Of a DNA stretch of 10,247 bases, positions 1 to 7,265 are shown one piece after another. Made by a program: the position numbers and the translations under genes. Source of the DNA: an uncultured Opitutia bacterium (GTDB taxonomy: Bacteria; Verrucomicrobiota; Verrucomicrobiae; Opitutales; MB11C04); the NCBI GenBank assembly GCA_913048545.1, contig CAJWWH010000059.1:1-10247 (forward strand), in the 5' to 3' direction. The notes under the pieces are model-generated. The model was not told the DNA's origin, made no database searches, and worked only from the letters and a program-made list of their open reading frames with translations. Position 1 is the stretch's first letter, and every line of letters begins with the position of its first letter.

Positions 1-52
1 ACCCCGACTGAGAGTACCAAAAACTCCTGTGCTACCATTACACCACCAGGCT
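1..52 (-). tRNA. tRNA-Gln (anticodon TTG), 3' end cut by the window edge
   Basis: On the - strand this reads as the 5' two thirds of a tRNA. The acceptor 5' strand is AGCCTGG (52-46). The D stem GTGT pairs with GCAC around a loop containing GG. The anticodon stem GGAGT pairs with ACTCT (one G-U) and encloses loop TTTTGGT. Anticodon TTG lies at 20-18, which decodes CAA glutamine. A 4-nt variable region and the 5' strand of the T stem (CGGGG) follow before the edge. The 3' T strand, acceptor 3' strand and any encoded CCA are outside the window. The fold was worked out by hand; the pairing is good enough that I am confident of a real tRNA and fairly confident of the identity. Confidence 0.88.
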
Positions 53-57
53 ACAAA

Positions 58-89
58 ATTTAAAATGTTCACAACTCGATTAAAGTCAA
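58..89 (-). promoter_or_regulatory. candidate promoter of tRNA-Gln
   Basis: On the - strand a TTGACT hexamer (89-84, 5 of 6 matches to the sigma-70 -35 consensus) lies upstream of an A/T-only stretch (66-58) that could supply a weak -10 element. The predicted start falls a few bases before the tRNA 5' end at 52. The -10 match is poor (TTTTAA at 18-nt spacing, TTAAAT at 20-nt spacing), so only the -35 and the position support the call. The same 64-nt gap must also hold the pyrH promoter on the other strand, for which TTCACA at 68-73 is a possible -35 with no convincing -10. Confidence 0.4.
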
Positions 90-116
90 GATTCTTGCTC
101 CAAAACAACTCATTCA

Positions 117-830
117 ATGTCCAGTAAATTCAAAAGAATTATCCTCAAAATAAGTGGCGAAATCCTGGGAAGCAGGACTGAAGGTGAGCCCATTCATGCA
201 AAGTCATTGGAAAATATTTGTGCCGAAATCAAGGCGGTTTCCGATATGGGAGTGGAGGTAGGATTAGTGGTCGGTGGCGGAAATATTTTTCGCGGACTCC
301 AAGGAAGCGACAAGGGAATTGATAGAACGACTGGTGATTCAATGGGAATGCTGGCCACAGTAATCAATGGACTTGCGCTGATGGACCGACTTGAAAAGAT
401 GGGTTCGGTTGTTCGAGTTCAAAGTGCGATTCCGATGGATAAACTGGCCGAACCATATATACAAAGGCGGGCCATCCGACATTTGGAGAGAGGGCGAATT
501 GTTATTTTTGTTTCCGGAACTGGAAATCCATACTTTTCCACAGACACAACCGCTGCACTGAGGGCAAGTGAAATTTCTGCTGAGATAATACTCAAGGCCA
601 CAAAAGTGGATGGCATTTACGATAAGGATCCCCATAAGCATGAAGACGCGGTTAAGTTTGATCATTTAAGTTACATGGACTGCCTGGAAAAGAGGCTTTC
701 TGTTATGGACTCCACCGCTTTTTCACTCTGTATGGATAATGGCATGCCCATTCTTGTTTTCGACCTTCAGCAAAAGAATTCTATTCGTATGGCAGTTGCA
801 GGAGAAAAAATTGGCACGGTTGTTAAATAA
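117..830 (+). CDS. pyrH: UMP kinase
   Basis: Hexameric bacterial uridylate kinase, which phosphorylates UMP to UDP with ATP in cytoplasmic pyrimidine nucleotide synthesis. The 237-residue length matches the family (about 235-245). The amino-acid-kinase fold is visible throughout: the N-terminal KISGEIL phosphate-binding strand (11-17), [10 protein letters not shown] (51-60), DSMGMLAT (74-81), [14 protein letters not shown] (131-144) for UMP and phosphate contacts, and [15 protein letters not shown] (158-172) near the nucleotide site. The ATG at 117 gives the expected N-terminus, but no Shine-Dalgarno sequence precedes it. It is followed after 45 nt by frr, the widespread pyrH-frr order. The usual upstream partners rpsB and tsf are absent: a divergent tRNA-Gln sits there instead. 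Family GTP/UTP control is known in other bacteria but cannot be read here. Confidence 0.97.
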   Translation: MSSKFKRIILKISGEILGSRTEGEPIHAKSLENICAEIKAVSDMGVEVGLVVGGGNIFRGLQGSDKGIDRTTGDSMGMLATVINGLALMDRLEKMGSVVRVQSAIPMDKLAEPYIQRRAIRHLERGRIVIFVSGTGNPYFSTDTTAALRASEISAEIILKATKVDGIYDKDPHKHEDAVKFDHLSYMDCLEKRLSVMDSTAFSLCMDNGMPILVFDLQQKNSIRMAVAGEKIGTVVK

Positions 831-875
831 TTCTTCCCATTACTACACCTCTTATTACCTAAACCACCCGCAAAA

Positions 876-1433
876 ATGGATACTTCTCAAATTTTCTCTA
901 AAATGAATCAGGACACCGGCAAATCAATTGATCATGTCATGAACGAATTCAAAACTTTGCATACCGGCAAAGCAAACTCTTCTATGGTAGAAAATGTTTC
1001 AGTTGATGTATACGGCTCCGCAATGAAACTCCGCGATATTGCCGCAATCACCACTCCCGATGCCCGAACCATTCAAATTCAACCGTGGGACAAATCAAGT
1101 TGTGCCCCTATCGAAAAAGCTCTTCTTGAGGCAAAAATCGGAATCACTCCGCTCATCACTGGTGAAATTATTAGATTGCCCATTCCCGAGCTCAGTGGTG
1201 AACGGCGGGAAGAACTTTGTAAAATAGCCCAGGGATTCGCCGAGCAAAGCCGGGTGGGTGTCCGGGCATCCAGGAAAGAGGCAATGGACGCGCTTAAAAT
1301 CGCACAGAAAGATGGATTGCCTGAGGATGATTTTAAAAGAGCAGAGAAAAATGTTCAAAAAAATACAGATGATGCCGTGGCCAAGATTAACGACGCTCTC
1401 GCAGAGAAAGAATCAGACCTCAGGCAGGTCTAG
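876..1433 (+). CDS. frr: Ribosome recycling factor
   Basis: RRF works with EF-G to split the post-termination ribosome into subunits after translation. At 185 residues it has the standard length. Family landmarks are present: LHTGKANSSM (28-37) in the first helix of domain I, VDVYGSAMKL (43-52), PDARTIQIQPWD (61-72), IEKALLEAKIGITP (79-92), then LPIPELSGERREEL (101-114) leading into the long basic helix, with VGVRASRKEAMDALK (127-141) and a highly charged C-terminal helix. Position 133-134 reads RK where many homologues have RR. The ATG at 876 gives the expected N-terminus; no Shine-Dalgarno is seen in the 45-nt gap after pyrH. A small hairpin overlaps its stop codon. It probably shares a transcript with pyrH. 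Confidence 0.97.
   Translation: MDTSQIFSKMNQDTGKSIDHVMNEFKTLHTGKANSSMVENVSVDVYGSAMKLRDIAAITTPDARTIQIQPWDKSSCAPIEKALLEAKIGITPLITGEIIRLPIPELSGERREELCKIAQGFAEQSRVGVRASRKEAMDALKIAQKDGLPEDDFKRAEKNVQKNTDDAVAKINDALAEKESDLRQV
1415..1431 (+). terminator. hairpin at the frr stop, possible weak terminator
   Basis: A 6-bp stem, AGACCT (1415-1420) with AGGTCT (1426-1431), encloses the 5-nt loop CAGGC and overlaps the first base of the frr stop codon. It is followed by a pyrimidine-rich run (AGCTTCTCTCTTTCTC) and not by a clean U-tract. It could reduce read-through into proB or only be a 3' end structure. The short stem and mixed tail keep confidence low. Confidence 0.3.
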
Positions 1434-1499
1434 CTTCTCTCTTTCTCACAAGTCACATCATAGGCTTGCTTGAAAGGTGACGGCAAACGATAAACGGTC

Positions 1500-2603
1500 G
1501 TGAAAAAAATAGTTGTTAAGCTTGGCACCGGTATACTCTCCGCCGGTAATGGAAACATTAGGACTGACCGAATGGAAGAATTGGCTCATAGCGTTGCAAG
1601 ACTTTCAGAGGAAGGTGTCGCAACAATAATTGTCAGTTCAGGGGCAGTCGGACTTGGAATGGGAAAATTGGGTATAGAAGAAAGACCCAAAGAACTTTCC
1701 CTGCTTCGGGCATGCGCATCGATTGGCCAGTGCCGATTGATGAACGCATGGAGTCAGTCACTGGAAAATGCGGGATTGATTACTTCCCAAGTCCTCCTTA
1801 CCCGTGAGGACTTTAAGAGTAGAGAAAGATCCCGAAAAGTAGAAGAAACATTAAATACGCTGCTTAAAGAAAAAGTTGTGCCCATTGTAAACGAGAATGA
1901 CTCGGTAAGTGATGAGGAAATTAAATTCGGAGACAATGATGTACTCTCCGCCCTTCTCGCATCGATTGGAAAAGCGGATTTTCTAATTATTCTCTCCACC
2001 GTGAAAGGTCTGATGACAAATCCGAATACCGGCACCTTAATTCCATTCGTTGCGGAAATAACCCCGGCCATTGAAGCAGTGGCCAAGGGAACACTAAGTC
2101 CGACAGCAGTGGGCGGAATGACAACCAAGATTGAAGCCGCAAAAATAGCCTGTCGTTCCGGTTGTGCCGTTTACATTGGCAGCGGTGAAAACCCATCTCA
2201 ACTAAGCGACATTATTTGCGGAAAAAAAATCCCCGGAACCTTTTTTGCACCGGCTGGCTTGGAATTGTCGGAAAGAAAGAAATGGCTAGCATTTTTCCCC
2301 CCGCCCAAAGGATTTTTAACCATCGATCAGGGCGCGGAGAACGCGATCACAAATGAAGGCGGTAGCTTACTTGCAATCGGTATTTCCGATGTAAGTGGTC
2401 AATTTGAAAAATCAGATGTGGTAGAAATTAAAAATCGAAACGGGCAAATAATAGCCCGTGGTATTACCCGATTTAGCCGGGACGAATTACAAAATGTGCG
2501 CGGAATGCAAAATAAAGAAATACTTAAACTTTTCCCGGGTAAAAACCGCCCCGAAGTGATTCACCGTGATCATTTAGCACCTTTACAAAACGAAAAAAGC
2601 TGA
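1500..2603 (+). CDS. proB: Glutamate 5-kinase with PUA domain
   Basis: Catalyses ATP-dependent phosphorylation of L-glutamate to gamma-glutamyl phosphate, the first step of proline synthesis in the cytoplasm. The 367 residues are the typical length for the two-domain form. The amino-acid-kinase domain covers about 1-245 with VVKLGTG (5-11), VSSGAVGLGMGKLG (45-58), PIVNENDSVSDEE (128-140), FGDND (143-147) and GGMTTK (205-210). A C-terminal PUA domain follows at about 260-355. The loop at 166-173 (STVKGLMT) departs from the more common LTDxxGLYT. The start is GTG at 1500, which puts KKIVVKLG at the N-terminus as expected. An AAAGGTGA run at 1473-1480 is too far upstream to be an ideal ribosome site. 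The next step, proA, is not in the window. In many bacteria proline inhibits this enzyme. Confidence 0.95.
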   Translation: MKKIVVKLGTGILSAGNGNIRTDRMEELAHSVARLSEEGVATIIVSSGAVGLGMGKLGIEERPKELSLLRACASIGQCRLMNAWSQSLENAGLITSQVLLTREDFKSRERSRKVEETLNTLLKEKVVPIVNENDSVSDEEIKFGDNDVLSALLASIGKADFLIILSTVKGLMTNPNTGTLIPFVAEITPAIEAVAKGTLSPTAVGGMTTKIEAAKIACRSGCAVYIGSGENPSQLSDIICGKKIPGTFFAPAGLELSERKKWLAFFPPPKGFLTIDQGAENAITNEGGSLLAIGISDVSGQFEKSDVVEIKNRNGQIIARGITRFSRDELQNVRGMQNKEILKLFPGKNRPEVIHRDHLAPLQNEKS

Positions 2604-2631
2604 AAACGCTTGCCCGTTGATCACCTTTAAG

Positions 2632-2638
2632 AGAAAGG
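2632..2638 (+). promoter_or_regulatory. ribosome binding site deciding the helicase start
   Basis: AGAAAGG lies 8 nt before the GTG at 2647. It is the clearest Shine-Dalgarno-like sequence in the window and favours GTG 2647 over the in-frame TTG at 2617 or the ATG at 2677. Confidence 0.5.
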
Positions 2639-2646
2639 TATTCTCC

Positions 2647-4755
2647 GTGTACGATTACGAAGACGAGGATGAGGATATGTTCGGTACTCCAAAGCCGAAA
2701 AAAAGTGAGGTGGGCATTGATTTTAAATCGGAGCTGAACTCGGATCAATTTCAGGCGGTCACCGCTCCGTTCGGACCCGCCTTAGTTTTGGCCGGTGCTG
2801 GTTCCGGGAAAACCAGAACACTCACTTATCGGGTGGCTTATCTCCTTAATCAAGGAGTGAGTCCCGAGGAAATCCTTCTTTTGACTTTTACGAATAAAGC
2901 ATCCAAGCAAATGCTCGGACGGGTTGAGGAATTGACGGGGGTGAGTTCACATCGTTTTCTAGGAGGAACTTTTCATCATGTTGGCGGGCAAGTACTCCGC
3001 CTGTTTGGGGACTCTATTGGACTTCCACGAAATTTCACCATCTTGGACGATGCAGATTCAGATGCACTTCTTTCCGAAGTAATCCGAGATTTGGATCCCG
3101 GCTTTTTCAAATCTAAAGAAAACCCAAAAGCCAAACCAATTAAGGGAATTATCAGCTTCTCCCGCAATGTTATGGTGCCTGTTGAAGATGTAGCCAAGGG
3201 ACGGTATCCATCGAACAGCGAACTGCTTGCAAAAATCGATTCTTTCATGCGGGACTATCAGGACACTAAAATAAGGCGGGGATTAGCAGATTACGACGAC
3301 CTGCTCGTATTATGGCTCCAAGTTTTGGAAACAAACAAGGAAGCCGCCCGGTACTATCAGGAACGGTTTTCTCATATTCTCGTGGATGAATATCAGGATG
3401 TAAATTCTCTACAGTCCAAAATTGTAGATAAAATTGCCGCCAATCATCAAATTATGGCCGTGGGGGACGATGCACAGTGCATCTACACCTGGAGGGGTGC
3501 GGACATTGATCAAATTCTTGGATTTCCGGAAAGACACCCGGGAACGAAAATTTTTAAAATTGAAACGAATTATCGAAGTTCTCCTGAAATTCTTAAATTT
3601 GCAAATGGCATATTAGAAAATCGCAAGACTAGTGAAAATTTTACCAAGACCCTCAAGCCTTCCCAACCCCACCAAGATCTTCCAGTTGTTGTCCCCACAA
3701 TAGATGGTTACCAACAGTCAAATTTCGTTTTATCCAAAGTTGAACAGCTTGTCGATAACGGCATTTGCCTTCATGATATCGCAATTCTTTACCGGGCTCA
3801 TTATCACGCAATGGAACTTCAAATTGAACTCTCCCGCAGAGATATTCCATTTGTCATCACAAGCGGATTAAAGTTTTTTGAACAAGCCCATGTCAAAGAC
3901 TTGGTTGCCCAGTTGCGTTTTGTGGTGAATCCCAAGGATTCAACCGCATTTTATCGGTTTGCCTGCCTTCTACCCAAAGTGGGTGAAAAAACTGCCGCCA
4001 AGCTGCTTTCAATTGCAGAAAAAATAGTCGGTGAACAGGAAGTCAAAATTACTGCGGCACTGGCCCATCCTGATTTGGTTAAAAAAGTGCCGGCGGACGC
4101 CAAGGAGGACTGGGTTGGCTTAGTAGAGACATTAAGAAGTGTGGAGGAATTAACCGGTACGGCAACTCCTTCAAAAGTGGTCGATGAGGCGATTAACGGA
4201 TGGTATCAGGAATATTTGCACGCAACTTATGAAAACTGGCCAAGAAGGGAGGAAGATTTGGAAAGCTTGGTTGATTTTGCTGGAAAGTACGATAATTTAG
4301 CTGAGATGCTCACTCAGTTAATCCTACTGAGTTCCGAATCTGGAGACCGGGTGGTTCGTCCGGGTGAAAGCTGCCTTCGCCTGTCCACGATCCACCAATC
4401 CAAAGGTCTTGAATTTCAACATGTTTTTATTATCGGCTTGGCGGACGGTTTGTTCCCCAATAAAAGAGCGATCGACGGAGAAGGAGATCTAGAGGAGGAA
4501 AGAAGGCTTTTTTATGTGGCATCCACCCGGGCTGAACGATCGCTCCACTTGGTTTTTCCCATGCTTTCGAGTCAGAACGGAACCCAAATCCGCCTTATGC
4601 AGAGTCGTTTTCTAAAAGAGCTTCCTCAAACGCGTTATGAATTATACAATGTTCACGCTCAAAATGCGTTTGGGCAACAGTCCGGATATGGAGGGAAATG
4701 GAGTCAGTACGGAGGCGGCGGTCGAAGAGGCGGAAGATTCGGAAGGTCTTACTAA
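2647..4755 (+). CDS. UvrD/PcrA/Rep-type ATP-dependent DNA helicase (superfamily 1A)
   Basis: An ATP-driven 3'-5' DNA helicase of the UvrD/PcrA/Rep group, acting in repair, replication restart or displacement of bound proteins. Numbering is from GTG 2647 (702 residues). Visible are the Q-motif region LNSDQFQAV (30-38), Walker A AGAGSGKT (49-56), motif Ia LLTFTNKAS (78-86), Walker B DEYQD (247-251), motif III GDDAQCIYTWRGA (273-285), motif IV NYRSS (308-312), motif V STIHQSKGLEF (580-590) and motif VI ERRLFYVASTRAE (618-630). All key residues appear intact, so it should be active. The N-terminus is very acidic (YDYEDEDED) and the last 25 residues are rich in Gly, Arg and Tyr. An in-frame TTG at 2617 would add 10 residues; ATG at 2677 would remove 10. 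It begins 43 nt after proB and its stop overlaps the convergent downstream gene. UvrD, PcrA and Rep cannot be told apart by eye. Confidence 0.93.
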   Translation: MYDYEDEDEDMFGTPKPKKSEVGIDFKSELNSDQFQAVTAPFGPALVLAGAGSGKTRTLTYRVAYLLNQGVSPEEILLLTFTNKASKQMLGRVEELTGVSSHRFLGGTFHHVGGQVLRLFGDSIGLPRNFTILDDADSDALLSEVIRDLDPGFFKSKENPKAKPIKGIISFSRNVMVPVEDVAKGRYPSNSELLAKIDSFMRDYQDTKIRRGLADYDDLLVLWLQVLETNKEAARYYQERFSHILVDEYQDVNSLQSKIVDKIAANHQIMAVGDDAQCIYTWRGADIDQILGFPERHPGTKIFKIETNYRSSPEILKFANGILENRKTSENFTKTLKPSQPHQDLPVVVPTIDGYQQSNFVLSKVEQLVDNGICLHDIAILYRAHYHAMELQIELSRRDIPFVITSGLKFFEQAHVKDLVAQLRFVVNPKDSTAFYRFACLLPKVGEKTAAKLLSIAEKIVGEQEVKITAALAHPDLVKKVPADAKEDWVGLVETLRSVEELTGTATPSKVVDEAINGWYQEYLHATYENWPRREEDLESLVDFAGKYDNLAEMLTQLILLSSESGDRVVRPGESCLRLSTIHQSKGLEFQHVFIIGLADGLFPNKRAIDGEGDLEEERRLFYVASTRAERSLHLVFPMLSSQNGTQIRLMQSRFLKELPQTRYELYNVHAQNAFGQQSGYGGKWSQYGGGGRRGGRFGRSY

Positions 4756-5162
4756 AAGCAAAGACTTTTTTCCATGGCCCGCCATGGAAGCAGGCTGCAA
4801 TCATGCCTCTCGGGGAATCTGTAAATCGTGCTGTATACTATTAGTTCTCCGGGTAATGAAAATTTAATTCCATGTTCTATGAATTTGAATATATTTTGAC
4901 ACAAAAGAGATGAGTCCTGCAGACTGTTACCTAGCGCTTGAGAGCACATTAATGAGGCACAGGCTTGAAAAAGTGCCGAACCCTGCCCCGAAAAACGAAT
5001 CTCCTTAATAATTAAGTCAGGTGCCATTATTTCGACCGTGCACGAATTACCTGTCTTCGAGCTCAACCAGCTACCGGAATGGCTAAATTTTTCTAAATTT
5101 CCCTTATAGGAAGGGGCACGTGCGTGTTCCTCCAAAATTTCACGGTGCAGGGGATCTTCCAA
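4752..5162 (-). CDS. Divergent NifU/IscU/SufU-like iron-sulfur scaffold homologue
   Basis: The 136-residue protein has the general pattern of the NifU N-terminal (IscU/SufU) scaffold family, which in canonical members assembles Fe-S clusters on three cysteines. Matches are LHREILEEHARAP (5-17), the strand pair IIKEIRFSGQGSALFQACAS (51-70), a G-x-S-L turn, and PERHDCSLLPWRAMEK (117-132), which carries the third conserved cysteine (C122). The first motif, normally CGD, is disrupted: the region reads KTGNSCTVEI, with C41 the only nearby cysteine. The second cysteine, normally after FxGxG, is S62, although C68 and C73 follow. Canonical scaffold chemistry is therefore doubtful. The start is TTG at 5162, 4 nt after the dcd stop, which implies translation from a shared message. 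It ends in a 4-base convergent overlap with the helicase gene. A SufE-like or diverged regulatory role is possible but unproven. Confidence 0.72.
   Translation of the reverse strand: MEDPLHREILEEHARAPSYKGNLEKFSHSGSWLSSKTGNSCTVEIMAPDLIIKEIRFSGQGSALFQACASLMCSQALGNSLQDSSLLCQNIFKFIEHGIKFSLPGELIVYSTIYRFPERHDCSLLPWRAMEKSLCF
4770..4789. repeat. near-perfect palindrome at the convergent gene ends
   Basis: TTCCATGGC (4770-4778) and GCCATGGAA (4781-4789) are perfect inverted copies separated by CC, giving 9 bp (8 bp with a realistic 4-nt loop). It lies 14 nt past the helicase stop and inside the last codons of the - strand scaffold-like gene, encoding part of its conserved WRAME segment. A run of six T (4766-4771) is on the 5' side as seen from the + strand, so neither strand has a 3' U-tract. 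It may act as a 3' end stabiliser for the helicase message, or be a by-product of coding. Confidence 0.5.
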
Positions 5163-5166
5163 TTTA

Positions 5167-5703
5167 TTAAAAACTGTTTTTCCACATCATCGACTCAACG
5201 GGCTGTGGAGTCCTTTGATTATATTTTGCGGATGTTTTACTCGCGTAGTCAATCTCCACTTCTCCATCAACTTTAAAATAAATCAATTGCCCGATTGGCA
5301 TCCCTGCATAGACCCGGACAGGTTGGGAAACAGATATTTCGAGAGTCCAGTGGTTGCAAAAACCAACATCGCCCTTTCCTGCCGTTGCATGTATGTCAAT
5401 ACCCAATCGGCCCACACTTGATTTACCTTCGAGGAAAGGAACATATTCACGAGTTTCAGTATACTCTTCTGTAGCCCCAAGGTAGGTTTTACCCGGTCGC
5501 AGTACAATACCATCTTTCGAAATTTCAAACCGCTCCACCTTGTTATGCTTCCTGGCATCAATTACATCGTCCACGTAGCAGGCAAGATAACGGGAAAGGT
5601 GGACATCATAACTGTTGGTTCCCAGGCAATCGCGATCGTAGGGCTCAATCACGATGTCATTTTTTTTAATGGCGAGCAGGATTGAAGAGTCCGATAAAAT
5701 CAT
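5167..5703 (-). CDS. dcd: dCTP deaminase (Dcd family)
   Basis: Trimeric dUTPase-fold enzyme that deaminates dCTP to dUTP, supplying dUMP for thymidylate synthesis. Length is 178 residues, within the family range. The signature block is clear: FLEGKSSVGRLGIDIHATAG (90-109), then GDVGF (111-115) and WTLEI (119-123), with E122 the likely general base and S95/S96, R99 and H105 in the nucleotide pocket. The segment VYAGMPIGQLIYFKV (131-145) and a C-terminal Y-x-x-Q tail (161 onward), which closes over the phosphates in the family, are also present. Some dUTPase-fold homologues are bifunctional and hydrolyse dUTP to dUMP; eye inspection cannot exclude that here. The ATG at 5703 fits the common N-terminus; the preceding AAGAAAA is a weak ribosome site. 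The scaffold-like gene follows after 4 nt, so the two probably form an operon. Confidence 0.92.
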   Translation of the reverse strand: MILSDSSILLAIKKNDIVIEPYDRDCLGTNSYDVHLSRYLACYVDDVIDARKHNKVERFEISKDGIVLRPGKTYLGATEEYTETREYVPFLEGKSSVGRLGIDIHATAGKGDVGFCNHWTLEISVSQPVRVYAGMPIGQLIYFKVDGEVEIDYASKTSAKYNQRTPQPVESMMWKNSF

Positions 5704-5805
5704 AGAGTTTTCTTTTTAAAATAAGAAAGGATGAATCGCAAAACATTTTGCTATGTTTAAATTTCTAAAAACTAAAAGCAATAACATGCCCTCCAGGCAG
5801 ACTAG

Positions 5806-5842
5806 AAAAAATTTAGAAACCTGTCTCTAAAAGTGCAGGTTT
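5806..5842 (-). terminator. candidate intrinsic terminator after the oxidoreductase gene
   Basis: On the - strand AAACCTG (5842-5836) and CAGGTTT (5823-5817) form a 7-bp stem with a 12-nt loop, followed five bases later by six U (5811-5806). It lies 53 nt beyond the stop of the Gfo/Idh/MocA gene and upstream of dcd, the right place to end that transcript. The long loop and offset U-tract make it moderate only. Confidence 0.45.
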
Positions 5843-5860
5843 TCCTTGGAAGAAATTACA

Positions 5861-5887
5861 TTCCTTTTTCCTCTCCGCAAAAAGGAA
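5861..5887. repeat. A/T-rich inverted repeat next to the oxidoreductase stop
   Basis: TTCCTTTTT (5861-5869) and AAAAAGGAA (5879-5887) are perfect 9-bp inverted copies with a 9-nt spacer, starting 7 nt after the stop codon of the - strand oxidoreductase gene. No U-tract follows on the - strand. It may be a 3' stabilising hairpin used with the terminator at 5806-5842. Confidence 0.4.
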
Positions 5888-5894
5888 ACTTGAT

Positions 5895-7229
5895 TTAAGC
5901 AAATGGACGGTAAACTCCAGGTGCTGGAACAGGATACTCTCCGTTTTCACCAGGAACCACTGGTGGGGTGGAATCCCATGTGTAATTATCGATTCCAGGC
6001 GCATACTCTCTTCCATTCTTTAACAAATCATCCGCTTCAATTTCCTTTCCGGAATAACAGGCTTCGCGACCCAATATAGCGGTAAAGGTACTCATCGCAC
6101 CGTACTCAGCTTCATTGTAGTACTCTCCTTTGTGCAAAGCTTCAATTAAATCTTTTTGTTCCTGGTAATGTCCGCCTGGGGATCTACCTATACGAATGGG
6201 ATCGGAATCAAAAGGCTCAATGAACTTGGCGACTGCACATGTACCTTTGGATCCATGAGCATACTCCGCAACATGAGACCATCCACCTTTCAAATGTCTG
6301 CCTTGACTGAACATCTTGGTGCCGTCCGGAAAAGTGTATTCCACAAATGTGTGATCAAAAATTTGAGAAAGTGACCGGTCTCCTCCCATTCTCATTTCAC
6401 TTCCACCCATCCCGTTCGCCTTAATCGGATACATTCCCTTAATCCAGCAACCCACATCTAGGTTATGAATATGCTGTTCACAAATTTGATCCCCAGATGC
6501 CCAGGTGAAATGATACCAGTTATTAACCTGATATTCCATTTCTGTCATTCCCTCTTGTTTGGCACGATGCCAAATTGAATTACCATTCCAATAAACACGA
6601 AGCATATTAATATCACCGATCACGCCATCCTGTAACTGCTTAACGCAACTCGTGAAACGTTCCTCATGACGGCGTTGAAGACCGATCCCAACAGTTAGCC
6701 CCTTTTCTTTGGCTTTTTTAGCCGCCTCCAAAACACGACGAACTCCAGTCACATCACTTGCAACTGGTTTCTCCATAAAAACCTTTTTACCTTGATTAAT
6801 CGCATATTCAAACTGCTGAGGTTTGAAGCCGGGCGGAGTGGCAATAACAACCATATCGACATCTTCATTGATTGCCTGCTTGTACCCATCAATACCGCCA
6901 AAAATTCTGCCCTCTACATCCACCCGGTCGTCACCGTATTTCTTTTTAAAAGCGGCAATCTTATTGGTGGCTTTTTCAGGAAATGCATCTGCGACTGCGA
7001 CCAGTTTTGTATTACAGCGAATATTCTTATCTTTTTCCAAATCCTTGGGTGCGTCTAAAATTTGTCCGATAGCACCCGTCCCGCGTCCACCTAAACCAAT
7101 AGCTGCCACACGAATAGTGTCACTTTGCAACGCCTCACCTCGGGCAACATAAGGAAAAGAGGCTGCGGCACTGGCAAGAGCAGTTGAGCTGATAAATTTT
7201 CTGCGACTTACGGAATCTGTTTCTTTCAT
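5895..7229 (-). CDS. Tat-exported Gfo/Idh/MocA family oxidoreductase
   Basis: A 444-residue NAD(P)-dependent sugar or polyol dehydrogenase-type protein. The N-terminus carries a twin-arginine signal, SRRKFISSTALASAAASF (8-25), so the folded, cofactor-loaded enzyme is expected outside the cytoplasmic membrane. A Rossmann fold follows with VAAIGLGGRGTGAIG (41-55, glycine-rich loop 45-50), the strand VDMVVIATPP (124-133) and EKPVA (153-157), whose lysine is the usual catalytic residue. The second half is the alpha/beta substrate domain, with WASGDQICEQHIHNLD (243-258) supplying likely active-site histidines and a long tail typical of the exported PVC-phylum and Bacteroidetes subgroup. The start is ATG 7229; no Shine-Dalgarno is evident. 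It lies 36 nt downstream of the ThuA-like gene on the same strand, so the two are probably co-transcribed. The exact substrate cannot be read from sequence. Confidence 0.93.
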   Translation of the reverse strand: MKETDSVSRRKFISSTALASAAASFPYVARGEALQSDTIRVAAIGLGGRGTGAIGQILDAPKDLEKDKNIRCNTKLVAVADAFPEKATNKIAAFKKKYGDDRVDVEGRIFGGIDGYKQAINEDVDMVVIATPPGFKPQQFEYAINQGKKVFMEKPVASDVTGVRRVLEAAKKAKEKGLTVGIGLQRRHEERFTSCVKQLQDGVIGDINMLRVYWNGNSIWHRAKQEGMTEMEYQVNNWYHFTWASGDQICEQHIHNLDVGCWIKGMYPIKANGMGGSEMRMGGDRSLSQIFDHTFVEYTFPDGTKMFSQGRHLKGGWSHVAEYAHGSKGTCAVAKFIEPFDSDPIRIGRSPGGHYQEQKDLIEALHKGEYYNEAEYGAMSTFTAILGREACYSGKEIEADDLLKNGREYAPGIDNYTWDSTPPVVPGENGEYPVPAPGVYRPFA

Positions 7230-7265
7230 TTTAGATAATAGCTTGGTTAGGTAATTTTGAGAGGA

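Noticed and set aside
2565..2624. GTGATCA and TGATCAC inverted copies spanning the proB-helicase junction
   Set aside because: Seven bases about 46 nt apart are likely chance, and one copy is within coding sequence.
6792..7152. Open frames on the + strand within the oxidoreductase gene
   Set aside because: They are shadows of the conserved Rossmann-domain coding sequence on the other strand.
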